Virus record (IMG/VR): IMGVR_UViG_3300032156_000564
Coordinates: 1 to 26,391 of that record
DNA from: a virus
Reading direction: 5' to 3' (one strand)
DNA length: 26,391 nt
In this document: in pieces, positions 6,819 through 14,523 of the stretch
Layout of the letters: each line of letters starts with the position of its first letter
How positions within the stretch are numbered: the stretch's first letter is position 1
Notes under the pieces: generated by a model
Told to the model about the DNA's origin: nothing
What the model saw: the letters and a program-made list of their open reading frames with translations, nothing else
Database searches by the model: none
Made by a program: the position numbers and the translations under genes

Positions 6819-7055
6819 TTATCCCCTGATAGGCTTCCAGACATTATTTAAGACTTTCTTCTCTACAGACCGACCCACTTTCTTTACAAAATTAAACCAT
6901 GGTTTTTCTTTAATTTCTATTGGTGGAGTTTTCGTTTCACACGTTGAACTTCCTTGAGTAGACGCATAACTAATACTTACATCATTACCGCCCATATACC
7001 TCCCACAGTAGGGACAAATTCTTGATGGTGAAGAAGATGTTCCTCCGGTGATCAT
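6819..7055 (-). CDS. Small protein with N-terminal CPYCG knuckle (78 residues)
   Basis: ATG 7055 follows AAGGAGAAGCC, a good ribosome-binding site. The peptide opens with a Thr/Ser-rich stretch, then ICPYCGRY (C14, C17), and has one more Cys at about 39. The C-terminal half is basic and helical (FVKKVGRSVEKKVL). With only three cysteines it may bind zinc as a dimer or with a histidine-free site, or may be a decayed ribbon. Function unknown. Confidence 0.58.
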   Translation of the reverse strand: MITGGTSSSPSRICPYCGRYMGGNDVSISYASTQGSSTCETKTPPIEIKEKPWFNFVKKVGRSVEKKVLNNVWKPIRG

Positions 7056-7091
7056 GGCTTCTCCTTATTGCTCTGGTTAATAGCTTCTATT

Positions 7092-7724
7092 CTATAGTCC
7101 CGCTCTCCTCCGTCTGTATCGAAAGTCCCTATCAGTTATTTCCAAAAGTTTGGCCATTTCCACATATGTCATCCCTCTTTTTCTAAATCTCCAAACGGCG
7201 TCCCGTAGACTTCTAAATCCGTATTTAGCTAATTTTTGCCTCCAAACCTCACGTCTACTTTTATGAGAAATTCCGTTCCTATCTCTGGATTGTCTGTATT
7301 GATGTCTTATGTATTGACGCTTTGGGACTATTTTTCCTTCAGCCCGTTCTTGGGATAATCGTTTTATGGTTTTGGCTGTTGATCCTCTTGAAAGATTTAT
7401 TTCTTCAGCCATTTCATCAAGACATAATTTTCGCTTTCTAAAAATGTAAACCATATGTGAAGCATCTTTAAATCCTTTGGCTTTGGCAACGGCATCCCAT
7501 TTATACCAGAATTGGTCTTCATAACCATAGGGAATTGTAAGGTGGTCTCTAAAGAGTAACCATATGGTGACTACATGCTTATCCACCCCCTTTTCCAATG
7601 CCAACCAATCCCGTAAAGAATAAAAAGTCTCTCCACCTTTAATCCAAGCATTGATAAATTCAGTAATGGATTTATAACCCTCCTCTTTAGCAATTCTTTT
7701 GACGGTATCTTTTAGAGCTTTCAT
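7092..7724 (-). CDS. Putative DNA-binding protein with tandem HTH-like repeats
   Basis: This 210-residue basic protein contains repeated modules. In the second and third, the landmarks KGF/YGF (residues 85 and 170), FRKR (95 and 180) and EMA (104 and 189) all fall in the same register, offset by 85 residues. A weaker first copy starts near residue 8 (IAKEEGYKS, then IKGG). Each module looks like a helix pair followed by a helix-turn-helix: in module two EMAEEINLSRGSTAKTIKRL fits a sigma-4/homeodomain-like HTH. The linker between modules two and three and the C-terminus are very Arg-rich (RYRRRRAGL). This suggests a sequence-specific DNA-binding protein or transcription regulator. I do not recognise a named family. 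There is no strong ribosome-binding site at the ATG. Confidence 0.68.
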   Translation of the reverse strand: MKALKDTVKRIAKEEGYKSITEFINAWIKGGETFYSLRDWLALEKGVDKHVVTIWLLFRDHLTIPYGYEDQFWYKWDAVAKAKGFKDASHMVYIFRKRKLCLDEMAEEINLSRGSTAKTIKRLSQERAEGKIVPKRQYIRHQYRQSRDRNGISHKSRREVWRQKLAKYGFRSLRDAVWRFRKRGMTYVEMAKLLEITDRDFRYRRRRAGL

Positions 7725-7747
7725 TTTTAACTTTATTTTCTCTTACC

Positions 7748-9667
7748 CTATATACAGGATTTGTCATCTTTTTTAACTACCATAATAGAGTAGTCAAATT
7801 TATCTTTAAAGATAGAGTCATGATCTGTAACCAAGACTGCTTTGCCTCCCATGGCCAGTTTGGTAAATACTTCAAAGTTTACTTCCTTTCCCACCTCATC
7901 AAGTGCATCATTCGGTTCGTCAAATGCGATAAAATTAAAATCTTTTCCACAATCATCTTTTATCATTGAGGCCAATGCCATTGCGATAGATAGCCTAATC
8001 TTTTGTTTTTCCCCACCTGAATACATTTCATACGATAGGGTTGTTCCGCTGGAGTCAGTTATAGAAATATCAAACTCCTCTTTCATTGTTCCACTACGGG
8101 TTTCCCGTTCTGTGGAAAATTGGATTTGTAACTCAGAACTGTATTGACTGAGAAGGTCTTGAGCAAAGGATTGGAAACGGTCTAACATAATTCCAAACAA
8201 TGAAATCCGAATAGACTTAAATCCATCTACCCAGAACCGATAGTATTGAGTTTCTTGGTTGAGGGCCTCGATGTCGGTTTTTATGTCTTTGGATTGTTTA
8301 ACCAGATCGAACAAGGTTGATTTCCTCTCTTCCTCTTGTTTTTTGTATGGATTTACACGGTTTTCAATGTCTTTTAAGGAGACTTCTATATTTTCTAAGG
8401 AAATCCTGTGTCTTTGCTCTTCTGGAGATTTTTCACACCTTAAAACGAGAGTTTTTGCTTCATAGATTAGGCGTTGAAGTTGTTCATTTTTCTCTTTAAC
8501 CTTTTCTAAATGTTTGATATCAATTTCTATCTTTTTTAATAGTTTACCTTCTTCTAATGCTTGGGTTTCTATTTCTGTTGATTGTTTCTTGAATTGTTCT
8601 ATGTTTTTGTTGTGAACAGATATTTCTTTCTTTAAATGTTCTCCAGTAATAGGTTGGTTACAGGTGGGGCAATTCCCAACCCCCAACTTTCGTATTTTAG
8701 AAATTTTCCCGTTTATCTCATTTATTCTTTGTTGAATATTTTGGTCATTGGTTTGTAGCCTTGTTATTTCTTGCTCTATTTTTCTCCTTTCCATATCAAA
8801 GGCTGAGAATTTAACTAACAACTTGTCATTAGTTGTTATTTCTTGTTCATGGGCTTTGATTTGGGTTTCCAACTTTTGAATTTCCTTTTTATTTTTTTCT
8901 CTCGTCTCTTTTAGAAGATTTTCTGTGGTTGTTTTGGATGCTTTGAGTTCTTCCCATTGAGTCTTTCTATTTTCTTCAAACGCCTGAATTTTGTCTTTAT
9001 AATTTATTTCCCGCAATTGAGATATTCTTCCCTCTATGGTTCTCAATTCTTCAGTTTTTTCAGAAATGGATATTTGTATGGCTTTGGTTTCTTCTCCACA
9101 TCGTTTAGAGGCTTTGACATATTGTTCTAATTCCCGTATGTCTGTTAGGATTTTAGCCCTGTCTGCTGGTTTGTGGTCTGGGAAACTCATAAAATCCCGC
9201 CCAAACATTTCACAACATTGGAAGGACACAAAGTTCATACCTAATATTTTTTCCAAATGTTCTTGTTTTACGGCATAGGTTGAACCCCTCATTATTTCTG
9301 TTTCATTAACCCATAAGACTAACTCAGGGGATTTTTTCCATTCAATAGACCTAATGATTTTATAAATGTTTTCTCTCTCTTCAAATAGCACTTCCAATCT
9401 GGCTCGTTTAGCTTTGAGTCCATTACGGTTGTAGATGACTTCATCCTTGTATTTATTCTTTCTACAAATCTCACCATACAACCCCCAACTCACGGCTTCC
9501 AATAGGCTGGATTTGCCTGAACCATTGCTAAGACTCATAGAATCATCTTTGTTTAATCCATCAATTTGAACTGTTTGATTTTGGTAGTCGGAAATGGGAA
9601 ATTTGAACGGATCGTAGAAAGTTAGAAATCCTTCTCCACTTATGGATTTGAGATTAATCATGCTCAT
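7748..9667 (-). CDS. 46: SbcC/Rad50-like recombination ATPase (T4 gp46-like)
   Basis: This 639-residue ABC-type ATPase of the SMC/Rad50 class has Walker A SNGSGKSS at 47-54 and a long coiled coil (about 200-500). The coil is interrupted by a zinc hook CPTC near residue 334, which dimerises two molecules. The ABC signature YSGGEKQKIRLS lies near 545, Walker B FIAFDEP near 580 and the H-loop VTDHD near 614. With the SbcD-like nuclease encoded at 10636-11757 it should form the Mre11-Rad50-type complex that resects DNA ends for recombination-dependent replication. It is shorter than bacterial SbcC (over 1000) and near T4 gp46 (560). An AAAGGG sequence precedes the first ATG; a second ATG two codons later is possible. 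Confidence 0.93.
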   Translation of the reverse strand: MSMINLKSISGEGFLTFYDPFKFPISDYQNQTVQIDGLNKDDSMSLSNGSGKSSLLEAVSWGLYGEICRKNKYKDEVIYNRNGLKAKRARLEVLFEERENIYKIIRSIEWKKSPELVLWVNETEIMRGSTYAVKQEHLEKILGMNFVSFQCCEMFGRDFMSFPDHKPADRAKILTDIRELEQYVKASKRCGEETKAIQISISEKTEELRTIEGRISQLREINYKDKIQAFEENRKTQWEELKASKTTTENLLKETREKNKKEIQKLETQIKAHEQEITTNDKLLVKFSAFDMERRKIEQEITRLQTNDQNIQQRINEINGKISKIRKLGVGNCPTCNQPITGEHLKKEISVHNKNIEQFKKQSTEIETQALEEGKLLKKIEIDIKHLEKVKEKNEQLQRLIYEAKTLVLRCEKSPEEQRHRISLENIEVSLKDIENRVNPYKKQEEERKSTLFDLVKQSKDIKTDIEALNQETQYYRFWVDGFKSIRISLFGIMLDRFQSFAQDLLSQYSSELQIQFSTERETRSGTMKEEFDISITDSSGTTLSYEMYSGGEKQKIRLSIAMALASMIKDDCGKDFNFIAFDEPNDALDEVGKEVNFEVFTKLAMGGKAVLVTDHDSIFKDKFDYSIMVVKKDDKSCI

Positions 9668-9679
9668 AACTATTCCCTT

Positions 9680-10291
9680 TTAGTATTTACTCCAAATGAT
9701 TTTTTTGTATAGTTTTTGCCATTCTCCTCTATTAGCATTAGCTTTAGAATTGCAAGAATTACATAATGTAATTAAATTGAATTGAGAACAACCTTGCTTA
9801 TCATAATTAATATGATGGATAGTTAGCTTTTTTGTTTTATAACTACAATAGGGATTCTGACATTCGTTATTATCTCTATTCTTTATAAAACTTTTGAGTT
9901 CATCCGTAAAGTTTGGAGAATACGGAAGAAAAGATGATCCATCGTTCCAACTTGGATTTTTCTTTCCTTTCATTCGTTTTCCATGTTCTGGGCGTTTTTT
10001 ACCTTTTTGAGATTCGGATATTCTTTCACAAGTTTCCCTTGAATGTTTCTTATCTTTCATCCCAGATATACGCCCTTTTAGAGATGCTCTCATTTTTTTC
10101 CGAGTTTCTTCTGAATGATGTTTGTCTTTCCAATAATCATGTTTACCTTTAGATTTTTCTCGAACTTCAGGACGTTTCATAGGATTATTTTCTCCACTCA
10201 TTTCTGGACGTTTCTTTCCAAACATAGGATTTTTCTTCCCCAACATTCGTTCACTTTGTTCAGGATTTTTCTTTCCTTTAGGCCAGCCCAT
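9680..10291 (-). CDS. NUMOD3-HNH homing endonuclease (copy 1)
   Basis: This 203-residue protein has residues 1-115 full of short Lys/Gly-rich NUMOD3-type repeats (for example HHSEETRKKM, SKGK, LKGR, MKGKKNP), which bind DNA in homing endonucleases. The C-terminal HNH nuclease has C144-x4-C149, the catalytic H159-H160 (LTIHHINYD), N172 and C177-x2-C180. It should cut a specific site in a related phage lacking the gene, spreading itself by repair. It sits between the gp46 gene and a small zinc-finger gene, close to gp47. Its C-terminal 90 residues are nearly the same as those of the endonuclease at 14524-15174. Confidence 0.9.
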   Translation of the reverse strand: MGWPKGKKNPEQSERMLGKKNPMFGKKRPEMSGENNPMKRPEVREKSKGKHDYWKDKHHSEETRKKMRASLKGRISGMKDKKHSRETCERISESQKGKKRPEHGKRMKGKKNPSWNDGSSFLPYSPNFTDELKSFIKNRDNNECQNPYCSYKTKKLTIHHINYDKQGCSQFNLITLCNSCNSKANANRGEWQKLYKKIIWSKY

Positions 10292-10300
10292 TTTTCATCC

Positions 10301-10639
10301 TTACTTTTTTGGAACTAATGACTGTAAGAATTCTTGGGAATAATTTTCAGCAGTATAGATTTTGACTTTTGTGATGGGCTGAGCTCTATCAATATATTGA
10401 TCCATCTTATGTCTCATTTCTGTAGATGTCATTCTATCCGCTTTATTGCTTTTCTTGAATTTATACTTATGAGTTTTATAATGATCTGGATATTTCCAAT
10501 CCCTACATTTTTGACAGAAGTAAAAATTTCCATGTTCCTCAACCTTGGAAACAATAAGTATTTCGTTACAGACATTACAAAACTTTTGTCCTTCTTCCCA
10601 GGGTAATGTCTGTTTTCGTTTTAGTAATAGTTTTTTCAA
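10301..10639 (-). CDS. Zinc-finger protein of unknown function (112 residues)
   Basis: Two CxxC knuckles (C21-C24 and C42-C45), spaced 17 residues apart with aromatic residues before the second (FYFCQKC), make a treble-clef or ribbon zinc finger. A basic, Lys/His/Tyr-rich segment follows, then a C-terminal helix. The start codon is TTG at 10639, overlapping the gp47 stop (TTGA), so translation is coupled to the nuclease gene. The position between gp47 and gp46 suggests a role in DNA-end processing or its control, but that is inference from context only. Confidence 0.65.
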   Translation of the reverse strand: MKKLLLKRKQTLPWEEGQKFCNVCNEILIVSKVEEHGNFYFCQKCRDWKYPDHYKTHKYKFKKSNKADRMTSTEMRHKMDQYIDRAQPITKVKIYTAENYSQEFLQSLVPKK

Positions 10640-11757
10640 TTGAGGCTGTCTTCGTAAACACTTATCCCCATTTCTGTTAATTTTTCTAAATTCAAATTCC
10701 CTTGGTTTTCCTCAGCATAATGGATTATGATTTCTTTGTCTTGTTCTTGTTTGCTTTTCCCAATCAAATGATTTGGTATTTTAGATTGTGAGTGGAATTC
10801 GATTTGGGTTTGGAAGACCACCACCTTTGCCCCAAGTTTTTCCAATTCGCTTTTTATCTTTATTCTATCATTATTGGAAATATCCTCTTTTCGGACTTTT
10901 CCAATAATTCTTACGTAATTGTTATTTACTATTGATTTTAAATCTTCTTTCTTGGGGAAATCGAGTCCGTAGTATTCCAAAGACACAAATTTAGAATAGT
11001 TCAATTGTAGAGGTTTTAGCTGTTTGGTATGGCTGTTGTATAACCAAATGTATCGGTCTGAGTCCTCATCTGAAAACCTGATAGGATATGGGCTACCTAA
11101 AAATTGTATTCCATGAACCTTTTGAGGTTTATGTAGATGGCCTGAAATATAAAGTATATCAGGATCAGTTTTCAAATCCCAAATACCGTCTATTCGTTTT
11201 CCAGTTTCATAGACAGCATCTGGAATGTCTTGGTGTATACAAATGATAGTTGGCTTTATTGGTTGTTTATGAATTTCTATCCAATTTCTTCTAAAATCTT
11301 CCCAATAGCGTCGGAAAGGAATAAAGTAAACGTCACCATCCCATTCAGCTTTATTTACAAATTTAAAGCTCTCCCAATCAAATAATGATAACGTGGGGTA
11401 GTCTTGAATATTGAAGTCATGATTTCCCATTGAAGAAACAAACTTCACCCTACTGGTTATGTCTTCCATTCTTGTTTTGAATTCAATTAGTATATGATTG
11501 GGAACACGGTCTTTAAGTTCAAAAACATCTCCCAAATTATATACTTGGTCAATTTCTGGGTGCTCTACAAGAATTAAAGTTATTTGGTCTAATATGTTTA
11601 GTCCTTCTGCCAATCTGGTATTTAGTCCAGTCTTGGGGTCTATCCTACTAAATTCTTTGCGATCGTGCAGGTGCAGATCAGAAAAGAATATAGTATCTGG
11701 ATTGATGCTAATGAAAGGGTCTTCTTCCACAAGGCGTTTTTTAATTATTTTGGTCAT
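10636..11757 (-). CDS. 47: SbcD/Mre11-like recombination nuclease (T4 gp47-like)
   Basis: This 373-residue calcineurin-type phosphoesterase shows all the metal-binding motifs in order: D27-L-H29, G76-D77-V-F, G111-N-H113-D, H175-Q-D and G206-H-L-H209. A cap and coiled-coil-binding C-terminal region follows. The protein should be the Mn-dependent nuclease subunit paired with the gp46-like ATPase, trimming double-strand ends to give 3' tails for RecA. The ATG overlaps the stop of the HNH gene upstream (ATGA). In many phages the gp47 and gp46 genes are neighbours; here they are separated by a zinc-finger gene and a homing endonuclease gene. Confidence 0.93.
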   Translation of the reverse strand: MTKIIKKRLVEEDPFISINPDTIFFSDLHLHDRKEFSRIDPKTGLNTRLAEGLNILDQITLILVEHPEIDQVYNLGDVFELKDRVPNHILIEFKTRMEDITSRVKFVSSMGNHDFNIQDYPTLSLFDWESFKFVNKAEWDGDVYFIPFRRYWEDFRRNWIEIHKQPIKPTIICIHQDIPDAVYETGKRIDGIWDLKTDPDILYISGHLHKPQKVHGIQFLGSPYPIRFSDEDSDRYIWLYNSHTKQLKPLQLNYSKFVSLEYYGLDFPKKEDLKSIVNNNYVRIIGKVRKEDISNNDRIKIKSELEKLGAKVVVFQTQIEFHSQSKIPNHLIGKSKQEQDKEIIIHYAEENQGNLNLEKLTEMGISVYEDSLN

Positions 11758-12200
11758 CGGGATAATTCCTCTATAGTTTTTTCCAGAAAGTCTTTGGTTA
11801 TTTCTGTTTTGTTTTCGTAATGGTCTAAAAGATATTCCAAATCTTTTGACCTATATTTACGCATAAACTTATACATAAAACAAAAAGACTTGTGGGCAGA
11901 AATTCTCCCAAATTTATGATGGGTTGAACAAAACAAAATCCCGTTGTGTGGGTTGAAACGTAATGTCTTGTTAGTGGAATAGGATTCAATATGATGGGCA
12001 TTTAGTTTTTTAATCTTTTTACAATTGGGAGCTTCACATATTCCCATAGCCTGTTTTTTAATAGTTTGTCTCCATAGGCTTAGAGCTTTATTTGCTAACT
12101 TTTTAATTTCCTTTAGCTCTTTGGCTGAAGGTTTCTTTTCTTTATTTTTCTTCCATCTGTTGAATTCTTTTTCGAGTTTGGGGTTGGTTGGGTTTTCCAT
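11754..12200 (-). CDS. HNH endonuclease (148 residues)
   Basis: The N-terminal 50 residues are highly charged and helical. The HNH core has C55-x4-C60, the HH pair at 69-70 (KLNAHHIES), asparagines in FNPHNG (about 83-86) and C91 plus H94-H95 (CSTHHKFG). The order matches the beta-beta-alpha-metal nuclease fold. The arrangement resembles NinG/Rap-type phage recombination nucleases as well as free-standing homing endonucleases, and I cannot separate the two. GGAGACTTTAA stands before the ATG. It overlaps the gp47 gene by four bases, which favours a role, or parasitism, within the recombination module. Confidence 0.8.
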   Translation of the reverse strand: MENPTNPKLEKEFNRWKKNKEKKPSAKELKEIKKLANKALSLWRQTIKKQAMGICEAPNCKKIKKLNAHHIESYSTNKTLRFNPHNGILFCSTHHKFGRISAHKSFCFMYKFMRKYRSKDLEYLLDHYENKTEITKDFLEKTIEELSR

Positions 12201-12211
12201 TTAAAGTCTCC

Positions 12212-12397
12212 TCACAATTCAGCAGTTATGGTGACCTTGTTTAAAATACTTCTTTCGTCACTCATTGTAGAAACATCTATCCTTCTAACATTTATGTATT
12301 TTATAGTGACGTGACAACCCTTTTCAAAATCTTTAATCATCTCCCCGATGTCTTCCTCTAACTTGTTTAATATTTCTTTGATTTCAATTATATCCAT
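12212..12397 (-). CDS. 61-residue protein of unknown function
   Basis: The product begins with a helix (MDIIEIKEILNKLEEDIGEM) and ends with beta-strand-like sequence (KVTITAEL). A GTGAGGAG ribosome-binding site overlaps the end of recA, and the gene fits tightly between recA and the HNH gene. I see no family motif. Its position suggests co-expression with recombination genes. Confidence 0.6.
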   Translation of the reverse strand: MDIIEIKEILNKLEEDIGEMIKDFEKGCHVTIKYINVRRIDVSTMSDERSILNKVTITAEL

Positions 12398-12404
12398 TTT
12401 CTCC

Positions 12405-13457
12405 TCACTTTCTTTCTTTGGGCTTACGTTCCATTTTGAGTTTTTGTTCTATTTCCTCCCATGTATCAATGACTTGTTCTCTTAATTGATCTTTGTATCC
12501 TTTGTCTTCAATGTATTTGATCGCTCCTTCAAGTGATTGCCAATCCTTATCAATGGCTGGATATTTGGTTGCTCCAGTCATTTTCTTAATGTATTCCAAG
12601 TTAGCTCGAATGTCATCTATTCCATACCCAAATACTATTCTTACAGGAGCTTCACGGTATGGGTCATCTACAGTGCTCTTTACCACTTTTGCAGTAACAT
12701 TAATTCCAATAACCTTTTCTGCTTTGACTTTGTCTGTAATGGAAGTTTGTCGTTTAATGTATCTGGATGGGAATTCAAATCCCACCTTCAATCTCAAACT
12801 GCTATAAAACTTTACGGCATGGCCACCCGTGGATTGCTCTTTTTCTCCCATAGTGTTCATGGTATCTCGGATTTGGTTAGTAAGAACGATTAATTTATCA
12901 TTGGAAGAAATCTTACGGCATGTTTTTCTTAATCCCTCACTAAACTCCTTAGCTCGTCTCATTCCCATCTTATCTTCATCACCCATTTCCATATCTGTAG
13001 ATAGGGCTGCAATAGAGTCTGCTCCAAATACGCTTACTACAGAAGAGTCTGTTTCCCATTCCCAAATAGCGTCAAACAACTCCTTGACCGTATCGGGTCG
13101 GAAGTAATCTTCTTTGCTTACCAAATGTAATCCATAGATTTCACAATACTCTTTGTCCAACCGTGCTTCTGGATCAGCGAATTTGGTCTTTCCACCTTTG
13201 GCTTGGACATGAGAGCCTATTTCTGCCAGTATGGCAGTTTTTCCTGTGCTCTCTGGGCCAAAGATTTCAACTATAATCCCCGCAGGTATTCCTCCCCCTC
13301 TGCGTCTGCCCCCACTTATAGCAAGATCAAGTAGCGTTGAACCAGTGGATATGATTCTACTATAATCCAAAGGTTTTTTACGCTCAATGGGTTTAAGAGA
13401 TGTTTCCTCAACTTGTTGAACTGCTTCGTCTAATTCAGACTTGCGTTTTAAAAGCAT
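12405..13457 (-). CDS. recA: RecA-type recombinase
   Basis: This 350-residue ATP-dependent strand-exchange protein has a Walker A sequence (GPESTGKT, 67-74) identical to the bacterial RecA consensus. The catalytic Glu is in KFADPEARLD (E97), and the Walker B region is VVSVFGADSIAAL. The DNA-binding loop 2 region STGGHAVKFYSSLRLKV is clearly RecA-like. Length and motifs are closer to bacterial RecA (about 350) than to T4 UvsX (391). It should coat single-stranded DNA made by the gp46/47 complex and drive recombination-dependent replication and repair. The AAAGGAGTTAAAAG before ATG 13457 is a strong start signal. The basic C-terminus (KMERKPKERK) differs from the acidic tail of E. coli RecA. 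Confidence 0.95.
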   Translation of the reverse strand: MLLKRKSELDEAVQQVEETSLKPIERKKPLDYSRIISTGSTLLDLAISGGRRRGGGIPAGIIVEIFGPESTGKTAILAEIGSHVQAKGGKTKFADPEARLDKEYCEIYGLHLVSKEDYFRPDTVKELFDAIWEWETDSSVVSVFGADSIAALSTDMEMGDEDKMGMRRAKEFSEGLRKTCRKISSNDKLIVLTNQIRDTMNTMGEKEQSTGGHAVKFYSSLRLKVGFEFPSRYIKRQTSITDKVKAEKVIGINVTAKVVKSTVDDPYREAPVRIVFGYGIDDIRANLEYIKKMTGATKYPAIDKDWQSLEGAIKYIEDKGYKDQLREQVIDTWEEIEQKLKMERKPKERK

Positions 13458-13470
13458 CTTTTAACTCCTT

Positions 13471-13683
13471 TTAGAATGGAATGTCATCGTCTGATTCTAA
13501 TCGTTCTCTACTACGTAATGAGGAATCATCATCCTCAGTGGAGGGGTTAAGTCTCCTTGCATCATCTGGGAATGGATTTTCTCCACATATTTTCCTACCC
13601 ATCTCTTCAAGCAATTGAATAATCTTATCCAACTTTTTTAAGAACATTCTTTCTTTGACTGTTAGGTTAGTATTTTTTTCCAT
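13471..13683 (-). CDS. Small protein ending in a bacterial SSB-type C-terminal tip
   Basis: This 70-residue protein has a helical N-terminal half (TVKERMFLKKLDKIIQLLEE), a Pro/Asp-rich linker, and an acidic end finishing with DDDIPF. That hexapeptide is the same as the conserved C-terminal tip of E. coli SSB, by which SSB recruits repair and replication proteins. There is no room for an OB-fold, so this is not a normal SSB. The gene lies directly upstream of recA in transcription order and overlaps the end of the 5' nuclease gene by 22 bases. The likely role is a tail-mimic adaptor or decoy for host SSB-binding proteins; this is inference from the terminal motif and context. Confidence 0.7.
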   Translation of the reverse strand: MEKNTNLTVKERMFLKKLDKIIQLLEEMGRKICGENPFPDDARRLNPSTEDDDSSLRSRERLESDDDIPF

Positions 13684-14522
13684 TCTTCGTAATTCCCTTT
13701 CTTTAAAAAAGATTTAAGCCCATACTCAAGGCAAACATCCTCAAAACATTTAAGACTAAATTCGTCTTTAAACAATGAAACTGGTAAAGTCCGTTCATGT
13801 GGAAGAGTAACAAGGGGTAAATTTGTCGAATACATTTTTTCGGATAGTTTAGAAATTATGTCCGCCTTTTTGCCTTGTTTAATTTTTCCATTAAACCATT
13901 TTACTGCTGTTTTAATTCCTATTCCTGATATCCCCTTTACATTATCCCCGTCACAACCAGCTAATGCTTTGATCTTTGGCCAATCGAATGGTTGAATACC
14001 AAACTCTTTTACGAAATCATCCCCTGTATATAGCTTTTTGGTTTTGGGATTAAACATACATACGCTTGGGGATAGGAGTTGGTATAAATCATTATCAACA
14101 GACACAATTATGTATTGGTCATGATCTTTAAAAGGTTTAAGAATAGATTTGGTTATTATTGCAATTATATCATCTGCTTCAATCCCAGCTTGGATGAAGT
14201 TATTTACGAATCCGATTTTTGGTAAAATTTGAAACCTCAAAGTGGTAAATTGGGGTCTGGAAGTATCTAATAATTCCAATAAATCTTGGGTCATTTTTTT
14301 GTCTTTTCGTTTGTAATCGGGGTAAACGTCTTTACGATAGGATTTTTTACTATCCCATGCAAATATGAATTTTGGGTAGTCAAAGAATTTAGCCAATTGG
14401 AAAATTTGGTTTAAAAATCCAAAAATAATTCCTGTAGATTTTTCATCAAACGACAATTCCCCCATCGTATATACAGAACGATAGCATAAGAAATGAGAGT
14501 CCACTATGATAGTAGGTTTCAT
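13662..14522 (-). CDS. 5'-3' exonuclease / flap endonuclease
   Basis: This 286-residue FEN-family nuclease is like T4 RNase H, T5 D15 and the N-domain of Pol I. Metal-binding acidic residues are visible in order: D8 (IIVDSHFL), D57 (FAWDSKK), E115/D117/D118 (GIEADDII), D143/D145 (SVDNDLY) and D191/D193 (ALAGCDGDNVKG). A helix-hairpin-helix DNA-binding element (GISGIGIKTA) follows. It should remove RNA primers and flaps from Okazaki fragments, the function missing from the separate polymerase gene at 19912-21183. The upstream homing endonuclease gene ends two bases before the ATG, and its final codons supply the GGAG used as a ribosome-binding site, 11 bases upstream. Confidence 0.93.
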   Translation of the reverse strand: MKPTIIVDSHFLCYRSVYTMGELSFDEKSTGIIFGFLNQIFQLAKFFDYPKFIFAWDSKKSYRKDVYPDYKRKDKKMTQDLLELLDTSRPQFTTLRFQILPKIGFVNNFIQAGIEADDIIAIITKSILKPFKDHDQYIIVSVDNDLYQLLSPSVCMFNPKTKKLYTGDDFVKEFGIQPFDWPKIKALAGCDGDNVKGISGIGIKTAVKWFNGKIKQGKKADIISKLSEKMYSTNLPLVTLPHERTLPVSLFKDEFSLKCFEDVCLEYGLKSFLKKGNYEEWKKILT

Positions 14523-14523
14523 C

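Noticed and set aside
12829-13107. Plus-strand frame of about 92 codons
   Set aside because: Fully antisense to recA, whose motifs are unmistakable; no independent start signal.
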